Assembly: GCA_030762175.1 (NCBI GenBank)
Contig: CM060842.1
Location: 43,929,501-43,993,500 of the forward strand
Length of the DNA: 64,000 nt
DNA from: Metallyticus violacea
Taxonomy: Eukaryota > Arthropoda > Insecta > Mantodea > Metallyticidae
Direction of reading: 5' to 3'
Shown: in pieces, positions 9,440 to 21,440 of the stretch
How the letters are laid out: every line of letters begins with the position of its first letter
Position numbering within the stretch: position 1 is the first letter of the stretch
Notes under the pieces: generated by a model
Seen by the model: only the letters and a program-made list of their open reading frames with translations
Database searches by the model: none
What the model was told of the DNA's origin: nothing
Position numbers and translations under genes: made by a program

Positions 9440-9838
9440 AGGGGTGGCTCAGTAGGTAACGCCTGGAACTAGTATTTGGGAGATCTCGGATTCAACCCCT
9501 TGGGGTCGGCCATCCCAATTTTGGGCTCTTCCTGGTCGCTTAGGCAAATTCTGGGATGGATCTTTACTTTCTACGAATTTTCCGCTCTCATATTTCTATC
9601 ATTTCATTGCATTGGTTCTGTTACAGGGTCAAAAGTGCCAGGATAAGGTGTGTTGGTGCGGTGCGACGGTGGCTTGCGTTTTGAAACTACTCGGACTCCA
9701 CAGGTGGCGGGGGGAGGAAATGGTAATATTGTCAGCGTCCTCGTTTACCCCCTTAACTCACCGCCTGTGTATCCTTCACCGCTCCCTTCTTTGCGGGGGT
9801 GCCTCTAGGGGAGGTAGACACAAACGATGTGTATATTA
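9440..9838 (+). mobile_element. SINE family C, copy 1 (tRNA-like head)
   Basis: ~400 bp. The head GGGGTGGCTCAGTAGGTAAC resembles a pol III A box, and GGATTCAACCCC a B box ~40 nt later. The body (GGTCGGCCATCCCAA...CTTAGGCAAATTC...TTTTCCGCTCTCA...TTCTGTTACAGG) recurs at 10520-10880 and, more diverged, at 62685-63056, both inverted. It ends with GTAGACACAAACG. It encodes no protein and would depend on LINE enzymes. Confidence 0.7.
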
Positions 9839-9952
9839 GATTTATCGTGTCGTGTAACTTAATATAGAAGTAGCTGTACATGTGATTGCGAGTCTAATGA
9901 TTTCGTGACAGGTTGTGATTTTGAAGATTGTAGATTCCAATTCTGCGGAGCA

Positions 9953-9985
9953 CGTTATTTATTTATTTATGTATTTATTTATTAT
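9953..9985. repeat. (TTTA)n microsatellite
   Basis: About eight TTTA/TTTG units with one interruption. The rest of 9839-10519 holds nothing recognisable. Confidence 0.8.
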
Positions 9986-10519
9986 TAAGTATACTTATAC
10001 ATAAGATATCAAAGTAAAAAGTCAATTAACGATCCTCGAACTCAACAACAATGACCCAACGTCATACGACTAATTAAAGAGACATACACTATTACTTCCG
10101 TTCGTTATTGTGCCATATCATTTATAATGAAAACTTTATTAGTTAGTGACGTACAGAATTTTTAGAAACTATGCCAGAACTTCGTATATGCATACCATAG
10201 ATTCCCCATCTCAAATTGTTTGCCTAAAATCACTCTAGTAGTGTAGTTCATAAAAATATTGTCTCAACTGAATGCCTCTTCCAGATAATGCCTGCATTGT
10301 TAAAGATAATTAAACTCTGGAACCACATGGTAAAGGGCAGGTTTACTAACAATCCATAGATTCCCATGACTCTTCCGTTATATGCGTGCACTTAAAATTG
10401 ACGATCAGAAAATATCCTAAAGGAGTGGTGCTATTAATGTACTGTTGTACAAAGCTGAAGGGCAGAGAGGGAATTGATTGTTAGGATTCGAGGATATTTC
10501 TGTACTTAAGCATTACTCG

Positions 10520-10880
10520 ACATTGTCCGTTTGTGTCTACGGACACCTCCGGGAGGAAGGCATGCAATGAAGGACACACGGGCGAGAGAAACGGACGTCA
10601 ACGAACTCCCTAACATTTTTACATGTAGCACACCATGATGCCTCTTTCCGAGTTCGAGACCTTTTAAAGCGCAAGCTACCATCACACAGTACAAACCCAC
10701 ACCTCCCTGGCATTTTCAACGTGTAACAGAACCAAAGCAATGAAATGTGAGAGCGGAAAATTCATGGAAAGCAAAGATTTATCCAAGCATTTGCCTAAGT
10801 GACTGAGGGAAACCGCAAAAAATAAAACACAAAGTTGGGATGGCCGACCCCTTCCCAAATATTGGCTCTCTCGATCCAGA
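10520..10880 (-). mobile_element. SINE family C, copy 2 (5'-truncated)
   Basis: Reverse complement matches copy 1 from GGGGTCGGCCATCCCAA through CACTTAGGCAAATGC, TTTTCCGCTCTCACATTTC, TTCTGTTACACG, and the end GTAGACACAAACGG. The A/B-box head is missing or mutated beyond recognition. It lies ~680 bp from copy 1 in inverted orientation. Confidence 0.7.
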
Positions 10881-10972
10881 CACAGAAGCAGTTTAAAATG
10901 TAACGAATGCAGAATTGATGAGAATGATCGGAAATTATGTTTTCAGCACAGTTTTTTATTAATTGAAACCAG

Positions 10973-10984
10973 CAAATCTAAAGT
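10973..10984. repeat. Target-site duplication, left (SINE B copy 1)
   Basis: CAAATCTAAAGT, identical to 11264-11275. Confidence 0.85.
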
Positions 10985-11263
10985 AGTAGTAGTGTTTAAC
11001 GCCCGTTTTTACTACTGAGGCACCACAGGCGGTGGACACTGATGATACATGAAATGAAATGATATATTGGGAAAGGATTTTTTTTTAAGGAAGGAAGCGT
11101 TCCAGGCCTAAGTTTAGGTACCTCCCCGGCATTTGCCAGTTATGAAGACTGAGGAAAACCTGGAAAAAACCCCAGTCAGGGAGGACGGTCCTGGCGGGAT
11201 TCGAACCGCAGACCTCCCGCTCACGAGTCCATGCCTTAACGACCTCGGCCACCCGTGGCGGTA
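10985..11263 (-). mobile_element. SINE family B (tRNA-Ser-like), copy 1, with target-site duplication
   Basis: Minus strand begins CCGCCACGGGTGGCCGAGGT and continues as a type II tRNA-like head: GTGGCCGAGGTCGTTAAGGC is an A box typical of tRNA-Ser, and GGTTCGAATCCC is the B box. The body contains CTCAGTC and GGAACG-type blocks and ends TAAACACTACTACT, an (ACT)n tail. A perfect 12-bp duplication CAAATCTAAAGT flanks it (10973-10984 and 11264-11275). This is the best-preserved of five copies. Confidence 0.88.
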
Positions 11264-11275
11264 CAAATCTAAAGT
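11264..11275. repeat. Target-site duplication, right (SINE B copy 1)
   Basis: CAAATCTAAAGT, identical to 10973-10984. Confidence 0.85.
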
Positions 11276-13828
11276 GAAACTGCCAGTGCTGCATGTCTCA
11301 AGTGCAAATAATTAACAAACTATCGTCATTAAAACTTTTACATTCTGATGTAACGCCGGAACAATACATCACATTTAAGTGAACAGCAATAACTGCATTG
11401 CAGATAAGGAAGTTTAAAGATGCAGGTGGTGTTTTTACTTTTAAATTAATGTACTTTCATAGCAAAGTAGCTTTAACACAAACACAATAAACAAACATCC
11501 GATACAAACAGAACGCCTTCTTGATTATAAATTACTTTCAAAATCGTGACTATAAACAAGATTATTCTTATAGTCGTTAAGGACTCAAAACCATTTTTTG
11601 AAAGTATGGGAAATTTTCGCCTCAGTGAAAGCAATTAATAACATCAACACTGGTAATAGGTGGCAACATTTCTCTCTCCCAGCTTATTAGCCCTAAGCAA
11701 GGACAATGGCATTATCATTTTATACCCGTTAAATTTGTGAAGCTTTTAATGTCATTATTTACAATTTGCTTTAGTTACCCTCACTTACCTTTATGTGCCG
11801 TGCAGTCGTTAACATATTTACCTGAAGGCTAATTGTTTACGCTAATATGTGGCTAATATACTAGAAATCTGTGACAAACGCCTTAATCATAGGTATTTAT
11901 TTTATAGGCCAGACACAATGCTTCACTTAAAATATTGGCACATTTTTGTCCCTCAATCTTACAAAAACAGTAATATCAGCACTTGGGATTAAAACATTTT
12001 TCAAGATTTTAAATGTATATTTTCATTCATTGTTTGTTCTTATTTCACTTTTATTCACATTAATTTTTGTCAGCAGATTTTCCAATTCATATTATTTTTG
12101 AGTGCCAATGTATGAAATTTAAAATAATAAATAAAAAGCGTAAAAGGTAAGATAGGAAAAAGGCAAGAAAGAAAATGTAGTAGCTGGGTTGTTAATTAAA
12201 ACACATTAGAGGAGGTTTAAAATCCTCTAACACCTGGTACAGTGCTCGAGGCAAACTTTGAAGACTACTGTGAGTGTATGTGAAGCTGTAAACGGATTAG
12301 CCCAAAGCTGAGAGAGCTCTAGAAACCGCTGTAATCCGGGGCACAAAGCCACGACTTCGAATCGCAGCATGGCGGATGAATGATCTCATTTAGAACACTG
12401 AGAACGTGTAAAAACTCCGGGTTTCTTTGTTTCATTGTGACAGTGCAAGCGAGCGATGTGCGCTAATTAGGAAGAAAGGCCACGTCGGATGACCGCGTAC
12501 GGATAACAATGGGACATACGCGCGTCAAATGTGCCTGGCATCTTCTTGTTTTCCATTGGATGACGTTGTTTTTACATCGCGGCGTAGCTTAGTCGTGAGG
12601 CTGGCAAAACCAACCCTTTTCCTTACTGGTCCCAGTCGCTGTTGAAAACCACGGTGAATTAAATTAGAGAGACAAGCTGCTGTGAATATCAACCAGAATT
12701 ACCGAAAACCAGTGCTTGTAACTTCAAAATGTACCGCAATTTAGAACATGAGAAAGTGGGCGAAAGTAGTGACAATTGTCGTAACAGCACCCGCTGAAAC
12801 AACGCTAATGATCTGTACGGTTACTGTTAAATACCAACTTTATGTTATTCCTTTCATAATTATCACCATTGGGTCTGACATTACCGATAAATTCACGAAC
12901 CTAGTGAGTGTTTATCTGGAAAGCTCAGACCCTCAAGTAATATTTATCAGAACTATTTCACGAATAAAATAAGAATTTAAACACAATTCCTTTAAACTTG
13001 GCTAACAAAATTGTAATAATTGTATATATGTACTTAACCTTTTCAAGCAATCTTGCGACAGAAGAATGCCGATTGTCAGTTATGCCAACAGAGAAGAACA
13101 AAATACGGGTTTAAGACTATTTCATGAATAAAATAAGAAAAAAATTATGGATATTTGAAATTTGCGCACAAAATATTAATACTTGTATAAAATGTTATGC
13201 TTATGAATATCTATTTTATTCAGAAACCGTGATACTGAAATGGACAAAAGTCGACTATTACAATCGCTACCGTTAGATTTTCTAATACTAACTGAGGAAA
13301 ATAAAAGATAGCATAGAGTGTCACTATTTTTCTTTGTATTCTGCGGTTTGGAATTCCTGATGATAAGATCAATTTGCTCATTTGACGCATCACTAAAACG
13401 CTTTGAAGAACCTCCCATTTTGCATTATGATTGTGGATTGTTCATGTTTTGTTGATAACAATAGCTTCCCACCGCCTCTAACAAAAGTGGTCAGAGATGT
13501 GTGTTCAGGAATTATATAGTGGAGGTATAGAGTTGACTACACTGACCACAAGATAAATGCACGTTGCGTGAAAAAAGATTTGATAATTTTTTTAGATGAT
13601 TTCACTCCGTAATCTGGCTGTAATTGGTCAAAATTCAAATTTTTGTTTCGTTTGATTAGTCTATTTTAAGATGACGTCACATGATAAATAATCAACTTAA
13701 AACGCAACTATAACGAAATTTACGCACTGAAGCACGCTGTATAAGAGCCAAATTGCTCATTGTTTATTGACGAACATTGCGACTTCTTATTTAAAAATTC
13801 ATCACATATAACTGAATATGATTATTAT
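11276..13828. other. Unassigned; GC-richer block at 12250-12720; weak Crypton-like frame at 13176-13418 (-)
   Basis: AT-rich and stop-rich for most of its length. 12250-12720 is noticeably less AT-rich but gives no recognisable protein on either strand. The 80-codon minus-strand frame 13176-13418 starts GSSKRFSDASNEQID and has NSKPQNTKKN, loosely like the N-terminal region of Crypton/KIAA1958-type proteins. That resemblance is too short to annotate as a gene. Confidence 0.3.
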
Positions 13829-14066
13829 TTTGTTTATTTACGGATGCTCTTTAACTTCTCAAATAATAAGCATCACATTTAATTAAGGGCGTGAAAAAAT
13901 TGATAAATTTGCCTCAGAGGCCTCTTCTTTCAGGCTTGAAGTTCTTTTACGTTCCGTAAATCTACGACACGGAACCCAAGGTTTTACTTCGCTCCCGAAG
14001 GAAGCGAAAAAATCCAGCGAACCTGGCCCAGATTGAACTCGCAATCTGTGTCTACGAGGCAAGTGA
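13829..14066 (-). mobile_element. SINE family A, copy 1 (head truncated)
   Basis: Minus strand matches the family from ACTTGCCTCGTAGAC through the B-box region (GCGAGTTCAATC), GGAAGCGAAGTAAAACC, ACGTAAAAGAACTTCAAGCC, GAAGAGGCCTCTGAGGC, to AAAGAGCATCCGTAAATAAA. The A box is replaced by the adjoining poly-C/(CA)n tract. Confidence 0.8.
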
Positions 14067-14095
14067 CCCCCCCCCCCCCACACACACACACACAC
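14067..14095. repeat. Poly-C plus (CA)n tract
   Basis: 13 C residues run into ~8 CA units, exactly at the point where SINE A copy 1 loses its 5' end. Confidence 0.9.
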
Positions 14096-14342
14096 GTCGG
14101 TTATATTGATCAAAGCATCTTATTGATGCTTTACCTACACACTGCTGTGAAAGTTTACTCAGAGATAGAGAAATGGCAGCTATATTTTTACATAAAGCGC
14201 GTATACCATCTGGTTTAAATCTTACGTATTAATTGCCTCCCCCTACACTCTCATTTCTAGTTTCATCTGTTTCCATGCATAACGTTACCTTCGATACTCA
14301 ATATTTACTTTTATCACCTTCACTTGTCTAGCTTCTTGCCAT

Positions 14343-14420
14343 TGAAAAACTCGCAGTAGTTCGAAATATAGCAGTTTCAAGTGTGACTCTTTCTCTGTGT
14401 TTTATCTTTATCTAATTTTA
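14343..14420 (-). repeat. Unknown dispersed repeat P, copy 1 (inverted)
   Basis: Minus strand reads GATAAAACACAGAGAAAGAG, GTCACACTTGAAACTGCTAT, then ATTTCGAACTACTGCGAGTT. It matches 26760-26830 closely. AACT...AGTT can pair as a short stem next to CGAAATATAGC. It lies head-to-head with copy 2 across the TA/CA microsatellite. Confidence 0.6.
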
Positions 14421-14481
14421 TTATTAGTGTTGATTTGTTGCATTGTTAATAGTGTTTCTTTATTTTTATTTTTCATTAATA

Positions 14482-14545
14482 TTATATATACATATATACA
14501 CACATATACATATATACACATATATACATATATACACACATATAT

Positions 14546-14586
<41 letters not shown>
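14482..14586. repeat. Compound TA/CA microsatellite
   Basis: ~105 bp of TATACA/CACATA units ending in about 15 TA units. It sits between two inverted copies of repeat P. Confidence 0.95.
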
Positions 14587-14589
<3 letters not shown>

Positions 14590-14690
14590 GAAAAATAATA
14601 AAATACTAAGAAAAAGTCGTTGATTAGTAATCGCTATATTTCGAACTGCTTGAGTTCTTCTAAGGAAAGAAGACAAATCATATACATATT
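14587..14690 (+). repeat. Unknown dispersed repeat P, copy 2
   Basis: ATCGCTATATTTCGAACTGC, then TTGAGTTCTTCTAAGG and AAGAAGAC. GAAC...GTTC forms a short hairpin. As in the other copies, a TA-rich microsatellite lies immediately upstream. Confidence 0.6.
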
Positions 14691-16029
14691 AGCTATTTAC
14701 AGTGTAACGCTAGTCAAAAGGAAAGCTCAATCGTGCAGTCTTATGGTCTTTAATTCAGACATATTAGAATGTTTTCATCGGATATAGATTTTGATGTGAC
14801 ATATCACTTTCATAATTTTAAATGTCATAAGTTGAATCATTGAATCAACCCTATATACTACAGCGTCGATTATCCGAACTAATTTGAACTACTGTAGTTT
14901 CGGCATTCGATTAATCGGGTTAATAAACCTGGAATAACAGAGGGCACAAAAATTAAAGGTTTCTGTAAATTTTTCCCAGAAAAGTTTGATTCCATCAGCA
15001 ATGAGCATAACGAGGATCGAAAATAGGTACGAAGCATAAGAGGAGTGCAGGCCGATTATTGATGGGCCATGAACAAAAACATCTAAAAAGTTCAACTATA
15101 CCCGAAAATCGCCATACCCAATTTTGAAGTAAACCAGAGTGGCTGCGTGCTTATCATTTATGACACACTTATACGTGGGGCCCCAAAACTCTAAATGATG
15201 GGGAAAAAAATGAAAGATATAATTTTAATTCAGCATGAAATCAGTACAATTTATTCTTGTACGAGAAAATTAGCGTGCACATCTCGGTGATCAATAGCTT
15301 TAGATACGTTAATTAATCTTTCATTAACAGAATAATTAATCATTGGTTATTCTCTTGTTAGTTTTATTGTTATTGCCACAATATACAGGCTGTCCTAGAA
15401 TCGCCGCATATTTTTCTGGGTTTGGTAAAAGCAACAGCAACTACGGAGAACGTGATGCGGATACTTTGTATACATATTTTATTTGTTAATCTTCCCTTTG
15501 TTTCATTGTCAGTGCACAAATATTTACTAAACACAGCAGCTCTGAACTAATAACAGCTAAAATAAATTGCATGTGATATAAGTAGATTAAGCAATGAACG
15601 TGTATTAGTAACTGTGAATCGACTGAATATTAGTTTGGTATTTTAATTGACAATAAAAATATTACAGAGAAAATTAACGAAAGGGCATTTACTTTTGTTA
15701 ATTCCTAAAACTTCTGCAAAATTCAACCTATATGACTTGCGTGTCATGGAAATACATTAGGACATAGCTTGAAAAAATGTACAACGATTATGTGAAAAGT
15801 TCTGCCCTTGTTTTCGTGAATGTTAAATTTCATCCGTTGACTACTAGTGCAACAAATAAAGCTAAGACAGAATGAACTTTGCCCCGAGTTAAGACTGTTA
15901 AGCTGAAAGGTTTAATTTTTCCTAATGTTATTGAGTATTCTGAGAAACGCGGTCAAACTTGAGCATCCCGAAGGCGTTTAAACGAGCTTGTATCTATGCT
16001 CTGTGAATTTAAACTGGAGAGCAATGTTA
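14691..16029. other. Unassigned; possible transposon terminus near 15384
   Basis: TATACAGGCTGTCCTAGAAT at 15382-15401 resembles the TA-plus-inverted-repeat start of Tc1/mariner-like elements, but no matching opposite terminus was seen. The remainder is AT-rich without recognisable content. Confidence 0.3.
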
Positions 16030-16307
16030 GGTGCAGTGACACGGAAAATACGCCAGACCTTCGGTGCTAATACTGTAAATGAACAGACGATCCAAATACG
16101 GTTCGCTAAGTTCTAGGAATGCAACGAACCCATTGGGATATGCCACTGACAGAAAGATTAACAACAGTGGATAACGAGGCTCTGTTAGCAACTATTAGGC
16201 GAATAACAGCCAGACTTGTGAGGAGATGGCACAGCAATTCAAGGTCAGTGTGGAAATCATGCGGGCTCCAACTCCATCAACTAGGAAAAATACGAGATAT
16301 GTCATAA
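16030..16307 (+). pseudogene. mariner transposase N-terminal fragment
   Basis: Read across frames: TRKIRQTFGANTVNEQTIQI, RFAKF (first HTH; family pattern ...TVNERTVQRWFARF), then VDNEALLATI, NNSQTCEEMAQQFKVSVEIM (second HTH) and LHQLGKIRDMS (family LHQLGKIRK). This is the DNA-binding part that would recognise the terminal inverted repeats. Stops and shifts between blocks show it is dead; no catalytic part follows directly. Confidence 0.75.
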
Positions 16308-16599
16308 GTCGTGGATATACTATTTTTTTTTCTTGCGAACAAAAATCAACACGAAAAAACTAGATATACGATTGAATGTGTATGGAATATACTTTCGAAT
16401 GAAGTCACAAGATGGTGTATTGAGCACAGCTGCATCAGTTCGTGAGCGACACTGGTCAGGAATGGAGGTCACCAAGAGTGAACAATGTGTGTATATGTAA
16501 ACAGCATTTCTCCGCGGCAGGAATGCACGAGAATGCCATACAGAGTTACAGGAAGCACTGGATGTGCATGGTGAGGCGGGCAGAGACTTTCAAACGGGA

Positions 16600-17035
16600 G
16601 AATGTCGACTGCTAATCTGCCGCGCAGTGGGCGTCCTGTGTCCGCGGACAAAGATGTGTGGTTGATGGTAGGGGAACAGTGCTTAAGCGATGATAGGGTG
16701 GATACTTGTGAAACTAGAAGAGCAAACAATAATTCCGGCGGAAAACACGGTACACGCATTTTATGGGAGGACGTGAACACGAAGAAAGTGAGGGTCGCCT
16801 CAATTAAATGAGGTACAGAAATGGATCGCTACGAAATATGTCGCATTGATCTTACAAGATTTCAAGGGGAAATGGATGTCATGTTGAATCGCATCATTGC
16901 AGTTGATAAAACCTTGGCAAGGGCATGTGAACCAGAACTCAAGCGACAGTCCAGTGAATGACGTCACCTTGGGTCATCACGCAAACACAAGTTTTGCCAA
17001 ACTCCATCAATAAAAGTCATAGTCAGTCATTCTAG
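16600..17035 (+). pseudogene. mariner transposase fragment, different lineage
   Basis: PRSGRPVSADKDVWLMV (linker after the first HTH) opens at ~16620. Near 16855-17030 FQGEMDVMLNRIIAVDKTLA runs through EPELKRQSSE to KHKFCQTPSIKVI, matching the family pattern LNRIITGDETW...SMEWRHPxSPRPKKF. The first catalytic Asp (in VDK) is kept; the Trp after SSE is TGA. It begins again at the N-terminal linker after the fragment at 16030-16307, so these are probably two separate insertions. Frames change at least twice. Confidence 0.72.
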
Positions 17036-17040
17036 TATAT

Positions 17041-20000
17041 GATAATCAAGGTGATCCTTTTTGGTGTAAGAATTGTGCCGTGCCATACGCACAAATCGGC
17101 CAGAACTTTTGAACAACGCCGTTATTCTCCACGATATAGGGATAGCTCAAACAGCTTATAGGGTCAAGTGTTTTTTATAAGATGAGGGTTTTACAAAGTA
17201 AAACACAAGCTGCTCTAATTAATATGCAGAAAGAATAAAGTGAGAGATTGTCTATGAATTTTTTCCAAAGTCATCAATATATTGCCTAAGGAATTCGGGA
17301 GATGTAATGCATTTCTGAAACTGGGCACTAATAGCAGATGGCGAGATAATAGATAAGAGCAAGTTATTAGAAGGAAACTTAATCTAATTAAACGTAAATT
17401 AAATTTAAACCTGCTCGTTATACAGATCATGGGGTAATGCAGAATCAGGCCAATTAGTAAAACATCGAACTCGAATAAAAGATAGTAACTCTAACATTAG
17501 ACCAGGGAATTATTGACTTTATCTCTGAAAATATACATTTACCATGAGTTCCATCTATAGCCGGGGCCATGGGTCGCGTATATGCGTAGTTCCTTACAAT
17601 GCGATGACCTCATTATTCTTCCAGTAGCGCACAAGCGCTGAATGACCCGCTCAGCTGTGTTATACTGTGTCAGTTGCTGCCTTTTGAATTTCAAATGTGA
17701 AAGTTTATTCATGACATCCGTTGTATGTGAATTACATTAGATTTTTTTTATTAGTCTACTGAAATGCCTACCGAAATATTCACGCTTGAAAAAAGAAGTT
17801 TATGTACTATAAATACATACATCAAAACCCAATCATATAGACAGGTGTGTGGACACTTTCAGGAGAAATTTCCTGTATTCCAGGTAGAGAAATAGTTAGA
17901 TGTCTGGTTAATAAGTTTAGGACAACGGGATCGCTAAACCTAAGAAATGAAAAAGAAATGTTCTGATGGAGGAATGCGTGTAAATGGAAATATCATCCGC
18001 AGGTGCCAGGAATGTCTGAATGCAGTGGACACCACTTTTAATACCACTTATAACAAAGTTAGTTGTCATTATAGTGCATGTTACTATCACTCACGAGTAA
18101 GTAACCGGGAGTTTTAGAACAGAACCCCCCCCCCCCCAGTGTAATAGACAGCGCGCGGAAGATGCATATGCTTGATCCGCGGCCCGCCAATATAAGAAAC
18201 CTCTGTATAAACTAGCAGCACGAAAATACTTACGTAGACAAAACGATGGATATCGCAATACTAAATCGTCCAATTTATGAAAAAAAGTATAAAAAACGAC
18301 TTCGACAAACATAAAAATCAGGTGAAGCTATCTGGCACGGTGATCTGCCGTTCACGCTCAACATCGGCCGTTGATCTTTATTATAAAGTATAGTTCTATC
18401 CTTCCTTTACCTTTTATTCCCTCCTCCTTGGAATTTTCTCCAAAATACGATAACCGTTCATTGGTTAGATGTAGTGTCATTCGTTGTTGAATGATTGCGA
18501 CACATAACGTCATCTTTACTTTTAGATTTTCTTCCAAGCTCTTTTGCGAGGTATTAGAGAGAAGCTTGGCGGTTGCCTCGCAAAGAACACCTTTACGGCT
18601 TCTGGCTTAAATGCGGAGTGTGCCGTCATTCCGCCTTAGATAGACTTTCAATGCGTTGCACGTGGATCACACCTCCTTGGTATCCTTGCGTCTACGGCAG
18701 CAGCCAATTCATGCACTTGCCATCGGTGACACACGTATATGTTTACTTCCGGAATTTCTGTGGCAAATAGGTTAATAATGGAATTTCTTTGTTATGGTGT
18801 ACTAAAAACTAGTGCGTGGCGATTGCTGGTAAGACAAGGACTAAAACTTGTCCTATGAACATGCGTCCAGAAATGCTTCAGGTTCGTGATGGATGGCAGT
18901 TCTGTTTCACATAGAAATGCTTCGTTTTACAGTGCTTCACTTTTATGCAAGATGGAACTCCGACTTAATTACAAGTTCCATGTAAATGTTTTGTTTGAAG
19001 CGGATCTATAGCCTTGCAGAGTTGTCGGTTCTAAATACTCGCGACTTTAACTTTTGGTAAAATGAAGATTATGGTGTATACTGAGCCCGTGCCTTAGGTG
19101 CAGGTTTTGCAGCAAGGTCTGCATGATGCCTTTGGTATCTTTGAGAGAGTTCGCTAACCCTCCAACATTGTATTGCACGCACAGCCACTTTGAACATCCG
19201 ATGTGATGGGGATGATGGTAGATATGCAATATCAAGTGCTGATACAGTGAGTTTACTGTGCATATCCGAGCGTATATTTATATTCATATACCTACCACCG
19301 CCTAAGTTGTTTCCATGGTTTCTTAACACCTATTAAGAGTTTTAAACTAGCATCTTTAAAAAGGAAATAATGGATTCTATAATGGATAAAATTATGGAAT
19401 TTACCTTAGTATATTCTTGTGAACTTGTATATTATTCTTTATCGATCTTGCACTGTATTGAATAAAGATAAGAGTTTTATTTTCATTATGGTTGAATATT
19501 TGAAAATTTTCTTTGGCATATTCCTTCAATTTTGGATAATGATTCCAAAAATAGGTAAGAAATTCGTAATTTTTGACTTATGGGTGAAACCCCTTATAAG
19601 ATTTATGTAGTATATGTAGTTAACACATATGTAGTTAACACATTATAATTATTATGCTATAATGAACATTATGTATAATTTTAATATATAATTTTAATGT
19701 TAAGTTGGCATGATATTGGGGTATTTTTAGTATTGGTATTCACATGAAGAGGGGTGATTCCAATAATTGAACCAAGTCCTTCGACCTATAGGACCTATAG
19801 GCCAGCAATCCTTTCAGGGGACTTGAAAATGCGTACTTAGGGGTAGAAAGTAATTTCCAAAGGTGCAACCTTTTAAGGCTTTCACATCCACAGAGAGTAT
19901 GTTTAGCTGTTTCATAAGGTTTTGACATCTCAAAAACGAGGAATGATAAGAACCCTAATTTTTTAGAGCAAGAGTAATTATTTTCACTCGTATTGCTAGG

Positions 20001-20088
20001 TTCTTCTAATATGCTCTTTAAGTATTTGCATTCTTTAATCGAATGTCAATGTTCTTTATGTCCAAACTCTGAAAGCTTGTCTTATTTG
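17041..20088. other. Unassigned AT-rich sequence
   Basis: Short ORFs only, none recognisable. A poly-C run lies at 18125-18137. Slightly GC-richer patches near 17560-17660 and 19080-19210 match nothing known to me. Confidence 0.4.
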
Positions 20089-20160
20089 ACCATAAGAGAT
20101 GCCAACGGCAAATTAAACTCTTAGCAGATGCTCAAACGATCTGCTTCTTCATCGCTCCGA
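20089..20160 (+). repeat. Unknown dispersed repeat Q, copy 1
   Basis: ACCATAAGAGATGCCAACGG, CAAATT, AACTCTTAGCAG and ACGATCTGCTTCTTC recur in the same order at 23287-23365. No coding sense or terminal repeat was recognised, so the class is unknown. The 132-codon frame (20128-20526) that starts inside it is not recognisable. Confidence 0.55.
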
Positions 20161-20529
20161 AACCATTTGTCCCGGCATCTACCTCAATTAAATGGAAGCT
20201 GCTTCGCTCTAGGTCAGGGATGGCAATCTCCGAGCCTACTAGAGGTTTTTAATCGCCATCGCTTCATTTCTAAGTGGAGAACAGCTATCATTCAGAGTCG
20301 TCTTAACATAACGCCATCGATCGATAACACGCTGCGATCCTTTGCTGCTGTGCTTTGCTCAGTGTGCTCACCACCCTGCTCTAAATATATTCCCAGATGT
20401 TTTGGAATGTATATTTTGTCTTGTGTTTGCGTTAATGTATTTATGTTAATTTATGTTAATGTATTAACTTTAAATTGTATAAAAGGAAGTATTTCAATGC
20501 TCTTGCTCAATATTATCAGCATTTAAAGT

Positions 20530-21427
20530 GCAATTTTTCGTTTTTATAGTGGAACTTATAATTAATTTTCTTGCGAGAGTGCTTACATCGCATTGTTAAT
20601 TTAAGAGCAGTGTTAGAAATATCCTCTTCTATCGTGATATTTGACACGTTAATCTTTCCCCCACCTGGGGGCTTAATTTTCCATTACATTTTCTAGAGTT
20701 GAAAGTACTTGGAAAAGTGCCGATCATTAATTCGACAAAAGTGTATTGCAAATAAATGTATTGTTAACAGTGATTTAGCTCATTGTATACCGATATCTGT
20801 AGTCGCTTTTAAATAGCTTTGTTTGCACAACTTTGTCAAATGTTCTCTTATTCTTTTTCAATACAAATTGCTCAACACGGCAGTCGTTTTATAGCATTGC
20901 TTCAGAGAGCTATAACTGTTTAAATATCGTAGATGGGAAAACGACTGAAAGATTTGGTACTCGTTAAAGAGTCGTCCAAGTATTCAAAGCAAGGTCTTGT
21001 CTATTGTAGGCAGATACGTTTTGTTTCCATACTTCGTTTATTGCAATCCCTGCAGAAGAGTTATCGATGTAAAAGCAATTACAGCGTCCATTTTGACAAG
21101 TTGTTCTTACTCTGCGCGCTTTCAGTAAATCGATTATCTCGCAGCGTTACGTGAAATTCTCTCATAGCTAACTTTATTTCTATGTAAATTTCCGACCCGG
21201 TCTCGTCTAACGGTTTGGTTCGAGGGTGAAACAATCCCTTCGGACTCCCAAGATATACGGCAGGGTGAGAGAGGAAGCGCTAGATGTCCAATAAAACTGG
21301 CTCGCAGAAATAATGTTCCCCGTAAAGTCACGCCGAAGTTAATACATTTCAATTTGCTCTGATTGTCCAGGTGCAAGATCGATGATCCAGCACAAATCAC
21401 CGCACTCTTTCCTGATTTTGTTTATCC
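20530..21427. other. Unassigned sequence
   Basis: No recognisable coding or repeat content. The part from ~21180 to 21400 is less AT-rich than the flanks. Confidence 0.4.
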
Positions 21428-21440
21428 GTTGCTAGGTAAC
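21428..21440. promoter_or_regulatory. Candidate RFX X-box
   Basis: GTTGCTAGGTAAC is a near-palindrome fitting the X-box pattern GTNRCC(N)RGYAAC with one mismatch. Three bases later comes ATGGAGGGCTACAG followed by GTAAGA, a good splice-donor context, so a tiny first exon is conceivable. No second exon was identified. Confidence 0.3.

Noticed and set aside
11185..11260. tRNA-Ser gene
   Set aside because: A and B boxes are present, but the acceptor and anticodon arms do not fold and the sequence continues as a SINE body with target-site duplications.
11133..11315. Short ORFs inside SINE copies (also 23539-23859, 53136-53393, 55788-56006)
   Set aside because: They repeat wherever the SINE occurs, with no conserved start; the sequence is tRNA-derived, not coding.
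13176..13418. Crypton/KIAA1958-like protein
   Set aside because: Only ~40 residues of loose similarity, no recombinase domain nearby; left as a remark in the unassigned stretch.
14397..14676. ORFs rich in Tyr/Ile/Thr
   Set aside because: Translation of the TA/CA microsatellite.
20128..20526. 132-aa ORF as a host gene
   Set aside because: It starts inside a dispersed repeat, has no recognisable domain, and its C-terminal part is translation of AT-rich DNA.
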